This document shows, in pieces, positions 20,427 to 22,343 of a stretch of 22,343 nt of DNA. A program made the translations under genes and the position numbers. The notes beneath the pieces are model-generated. The model saw nothing but the letters and a program-made list of their open reading frames with translations, was not told the origin of the DNA and did not search any database. Numbering within the stretch: the stretch's first letter is position 1; each line of letters opens with the position of its first letter. Source of the DNA: a virus; the IMG/VR virus record IMGVR_UViG_3300027784_000057, positions 1 to 22,343 of that record; one strand, 5' to 3'.

Positions 20427-20729
20427 ATGGCTACAGAGAAGAATGAGACCAAGGAAAAGCATCTTCGAGTTCGCTCCGCTTCCGACGTACACGCCGTCGC
20501 TGGGGCTATCGCCAACGAACTCTACGAGGAAAAGGAAGTGCGCCTACGCTCAATTGGCGCAGGCGCACTGAACCAGGCGGTGAAGGCTGTCGTTCTGGCT
20601 CGATCCTTTGTTGCTACGAGGGGTTGGGACATCAAGTTGCAGCCTGCCATGGAGACTGTGATCTTTGACGATCCCGGCGGACCTCAGGAGAGATCCGCCA
20701 TCGTTCTCAAGGTCATTGTGGAAAAGTAG
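20427..20729 (+). CDS. spoVS: SpoVS-like DNA-binding protein
   Basis: A 100-residue protein that matches SpoVS from end to end: LRVRSASDVHAVAGAIANEL, IGAGALNQAVKAVVLARSFV (the family hallmark), then GWDIKLQPAMETVIFDD and ERSAIVLKVIVE. SpoVS has an Alba-like fold and affects sporulation and division in Bacillus; its molecular role is still poorly defined. The N-terminal 12 residues are charged and extra. ATG 20427 has TGGAG eight bases upstream. Gene ends 13 bp from the convergent endolysin. As a host-regulator homologue in a phage it could redirect development or bind phage DNA; that is inference. Confidence 0.88.
   Translation: MATEKNETKEKHLRVRSASDVHAVAGAIANELYEEKEVRLRSIGAGALNQAVKAVVLARSFVATRGWDIKLQPAMETVIFDDPGGPQERSAIVLKVIVEK
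20537..20569. repeat. 33-bp dyad inside spoVS
   Basis: AGTGCGCCT (20537-20545) and AGGCGCACT (20561-20569) are exact complements; after one mismatched pair the stem continues with CGC/GCG around a 7-base loop. The message could form a strong hairpin here. It overlaps the conserved SpoVS motif codons, so protein constraint might contribute. Confidence 0.4.
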
Positions 20730-20742
20730 TTGTCCTGATGAT

Positions 20743-21522
20743 CTATCCGAGATCTTGACGGTCTTCGTCGCTTCCCTTGGTCAGGTCCACGATCTCCTCA
20801 GCCGCATCGAGGAGGCCTGCATCTCGCAGACGGCGGAAGCCGTCAACGACGTACTGAAGATCACGAAGCCTACCCAGGTCAGCGGCTTCGAGGAGACGAG
20901 TGAGTTCACGGTGAGTCTCGGTGATGTGACGACCATCACGGGCGTTGCCGAGGTCGAATGCGCGCTCGATACGGTTGTCAATGAGTTGCCTGATTTCCGC
21001 TTCCGTTGCCATGTCGCTCCACTCCTGGGGTTTGGGGGCCGGTGTCGTGAGTCTTGCACTTCTGTAGTGGGAGAGTCGTGAGTAGGCTGATCCACCAGGG
21101 CACGCAGTCTGCCCGAGGTCACGGTGGCCGACGAGGGACGCGCCCCACCAACCCCGCTCGATGCCGTGCCGGTAGGTCCAGACGATTGCCTCTTCCATGG
21201 CTGGAGGAGGTCTCTTATTTGAGAAGTTTCCAATGAGGGTCAGGGCATGTCGAGTGCTGTTGTGGCCGCGCGTGTGTCCTCCGACGACGTTCAGAGGGCG
21301 ACCCGAGAAGATGTTGCCATTCACATCGACCGCAAGCGTGTAGCCGACGGTGGCGAAACCCATACGAATCATCAGTTCGTTGAGCCGCCTCATCCCTGCG
21401 TTACCCGTCCACTCTGGGGTGACGGTGTGGTGAAGGACGAGGCCTCGTCTGTTAGTCGGTGCTGAGGGCATGGGCTTTACCGCCCGATACCCCCAACTCG
21501 AACGTCCAATAATCTTTGACAT
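20743..21522 (-). CDS. Endolysin, N-acetylmuramoyl-L-alanine amidase (Amidase_2/PGRP)
   Basis: A 259-residue lysis enzyme on the minus strand that cuts the amide between N-acetylmuramic acid and the stem peptide. Zinc site and catalytic residues: VLHHTVTP (H31/H32), GYTLAVDVNGNIFSGR (Y61), GHTRGHN and VGHRDLGQTACPGG (H133, C141). The PGRP fold occupies residues 5-155; after a Pro-rich linker (TTPAPKPQEW) residues 171-259 are helical (EAEIRQLIDNRIERAF) and may be an oligomerisation or wall-binding part. No signal peptide is seen, so it should depend on the upstream holin. Its ATG overlaps the holin stop (TAATG). Confidence 0.92.
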   Translation of the reverse strand: MSKIIGRSSWGYRAVKPMPSAPTNRRGLVLHHTVTPEWTGNAGMRRLNELMIRMGFATVGYTLAVDVNGNIFSGRPLNVVGGHTRGHNSTRHALTLIGNFSNKRPPPAMEEAIVWTYRHGIERGWWGASLVGHRDLGQTACPGGSAYSRLSHYRSARLTTPAPKPQEWSDMATEAEIRQLIDNRIERAFDLGNARDGRHITETHRELTRLLEAADLGRLRDLQYVVDGFRRLRDAGLLDAAEEIVDLTKGSDEDRQDLG

Positions 21523-21779
21523 TAGATCAACTCTTCGTCGTCAAAGATCTCTTCATCTTCGCGCCCGTCTTCGATCTCCATCCAGGGCATCGTGTAACGC
21601 TCTGCAAACTTGCCGATGAGGCCACCGACGATACCGACGATGAGAACGCCGATAAGCGTGATTGACTCATCCCCGAGCGCGGGGAGAGCGTCCTCGACGA
21701 AAGGACGGAGGTCGGTGACGACGGCGGCGACGAGAGCAGCGGCAATTCCTACAAAGGTCGGGGGGTGAGTTCTAACCAT
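21522..21779 (-). CDS. Holin
   Basis: An 85-residue membrane protein directly upstream of the endolysin on the minus strand, with a one-base overlap. Two probable membrane segments (about residues 8-23, FVGIAAALVAAVVTD, and 38-57, ESITLIGVLIVGIVGGLIGK) and an acidic C-terminal tail (EDGREDEEIFDDEELI) fit a class II holin. A longer frame reaches 21821, but the ATG at 21779 is preferred because GGAGGA (complement of 21784-21789) lies 4 bases upstream, while earlier ATGs have none. Lysis role follows from position and topology. Confidence 0.8.
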   Translation of the reverse strand: MVRTHPPTFVGIAAALVAAVVTDLRPFVEDALPALGDESITLIGVLIVGIVGGLIGKFAERYTMPWMEIEDGREDEEIFDDEELI

Positions 21780-21854
21780 CTCTTCCTCCATGGGGGTAGG
21801 CTCGCCCGTATGGGCTCGCATCTATCGTACACTTTCGGTGAGAGGAGGTAACCT
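21780..21854. promoter_or_regulatory. Divergent intergenic region
   Basis: Holds the start signals of the minus-strand lysis genes and the plus-strand gene at 21855. On the minus strand TTACCT (complement of 21846-21851) and TACGAT (21824-21829) are 16 bp apart, a fair promoter for holin and endolysin. GAGGAGGT (21843-21849 area) is the ribosome site of the plus-strand gene. A short GCCC/GGGC dyad lies at 21804-21815. No convincing plus-strand promoter was found. Confidence 0.35.
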
Positions 21855-22064
21855 ATGGATCTGCGAATGAACGGCCACGCCATTAGGCGTCGAAACAACT
21901 ACGAGTCTGCTACGGTTACCGCCGCCGAGAATCAGTCGAAGAACATTGACGAGTCACCTCCCATTCCTGAGTACTACGGTACTGAGATTGGGGAAACTCT
22001 CGGTCTGGAGGTCAACCAACTGCCCCGTCAGGACTCTCTCACAAGGATGCGAAGAAATGCTTGA
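21855..22064 (+). CDS. Unknown small protein
   Basis: A 69-residue hydrophilic protein (starts MDLRMNGHAIRRRNNYESAT) with a very good ribosome site, GAGGAGG, before ATG 21855. A basic N-terminus and a polar Pro/Tyr middle (ESPPIPEYYGTEIGE) precede a basic end. No family recognised and no membrane segment. It is the first plus-strand gene beyond the inverted lysis cassette and overlaps the next gene by 8 bp, suggesting a new operon. Confidence 0.55.
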   Translation: MDLRMNGHAIRRRNNYESATVTAAENQSKNIDESPPIPEYYGTEIGETLGLEVNQLPRQDSLTRMRRNA

Positions 22065-22343
22065 CCCTAACGTCAATCCCGCCCCGATTGGCCCCTACGA
22101 CTACGTTGGGGACATTCACAACATTCTGAGTCCTCAGTTGGGTGCTGTGCGCGCCGAGGACCAGACAATGGCTCAGGAGAGAGGGCACGCAAAGGTGCCC
22201 CAGGACCCCTCGATGGGTACGAAGACCAACGCGGTCAATGTTGAGCACTCCCAGCGTGAGGCGCTAGGAGCACGGCGTGTCGTGGACAAGAACACCCACG
22301 CTACGCACCGCACCCAGCACCCGGACAAGGAGCGTAACGTCCT
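22057..22343 (+). CDS. Unknown protein, 3' partial
   Basis: Begins at ATG 22057 (AAGGA at 22043-22047 upstream; 8-bp overlap with the preceding TGA) and stays open to the right edge, 95 codons. N-terminus MLDPNVNPAPIGPYDYVGDI, then a polar, His- and Gln-rich stretch (VEHSQREALGARRVVDKN, HATHRTQHPDKER). No hydrophobic core segment stands out, and no family was recognised. The coupling to the gene before suggests they act together, possibly as virion or early proteins. Confidence 0.5.
   Translation, partial: MLDPNVNPAPIGPYDYVGDIHNILSPQLGAVRAEDQTMAQERGHAKVPQDPSMGTKTNAVNVEHSQREALGARRVVDKNTHATHRTQHPDKERNV

Noticed and set aside
20665-21081. Plus-strand frame crossing spoVS end and the endolysin
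   Set aside because: Overlaps two well-supported genes and has no recognisable domain or start site.
20387-21854. Shared 10-mer AGGTTACCTC at 20387 and (complement) 21845
   Set aside because: The same string occurs at 937-946 in a tail gene and overlaps a ribosome site at 21845, so it looks like chance and not a regulon motif.
1-22343. tRNA genes, CRISPR arrays, insertion sequences, att sites
   Set aside because: No cloverleaf with a GGTTCGANTCC arm, no spaced repeats, no transposase or integrase motifs found by reading both strands.

Overview
The window looks like part of the genome of a double-stranded DNA tailed phage (siphovirus-like) infecting an actinobacterium. It runs from the end of the tail genes through a nearly complete DNA replication and recombination module to a small inverted lysis cassette. 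The host assignment rests on a WhiB-like gene (a family confined to Actinobacteria and their phages), high GC (about 60% by eye), frequent GTG starts and strong GGAGG ribosome sites. Genes are packed head to tail with 1-8 bp overlaps (TGATG, TAGTG, ATGA). No tRNA, integrase, transposase or CRISPR array was seen.

Layout: (1) 1-2499, two tail or adsorption proteins, the first entering from the left edge. (2) 2503-6379, a small membrane protein behind a promoter that would give a leaderless transcript, a Rossmann-like/acidic/SAP-like protein, a large twin winged-helix replication initiator with DNA dyads inside its gene, then small membrane and coiled-coil proteins. (3) 6384-11346, a sigma70-type promoter, then a degenerate AAA+ helicase-loader-like protein, an unknown protein, DnaB-like helicase, primase and SNF2-type helicase. 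(4) 11349-20370, a second strong promoter, then a Gam-like protein, membrane protein, MerR-like HTH, single-strand-binding protein, family A DNA polymerase, zinc ribbon, RecA, MazG-like protein, PD-(D/E)XK nuclease, WhiB-like protein, Cas4-like exonuclease, coiled-coil protein, a small Cys/His protein and a RuvC-like resolvase. (5) 20427-20729, a SpoVS-like protein behind an operator-like dyad. (6) 20743-21779, amidase endolysin and holin on the minus strand. (7) 21855 to the end, two unknown plus-strand genes, the last cut by the window edge.

Together the genes describe a largely self-supplied replisome: initiator, loader, helicase, primase, SSB, polymerase, then recombination and junction resolution. 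Transcription probably relies on host RNA polymerase, since the clearest promoters are host-type and sit in the few real intergenic gaps. The points most worth a second look are: a possible replication origin inside the initiator gene (as in lambda O); a helicase loader whose Walker A and B residues are lost; a WhiB protein split by a zinc-ribbon-like insertion; an SSB that appears to have lost its zinc cysteines; SpoVS in a phage; two long out-of-frame gene overlaps; and several tiny ORFs with good ribosome sites.
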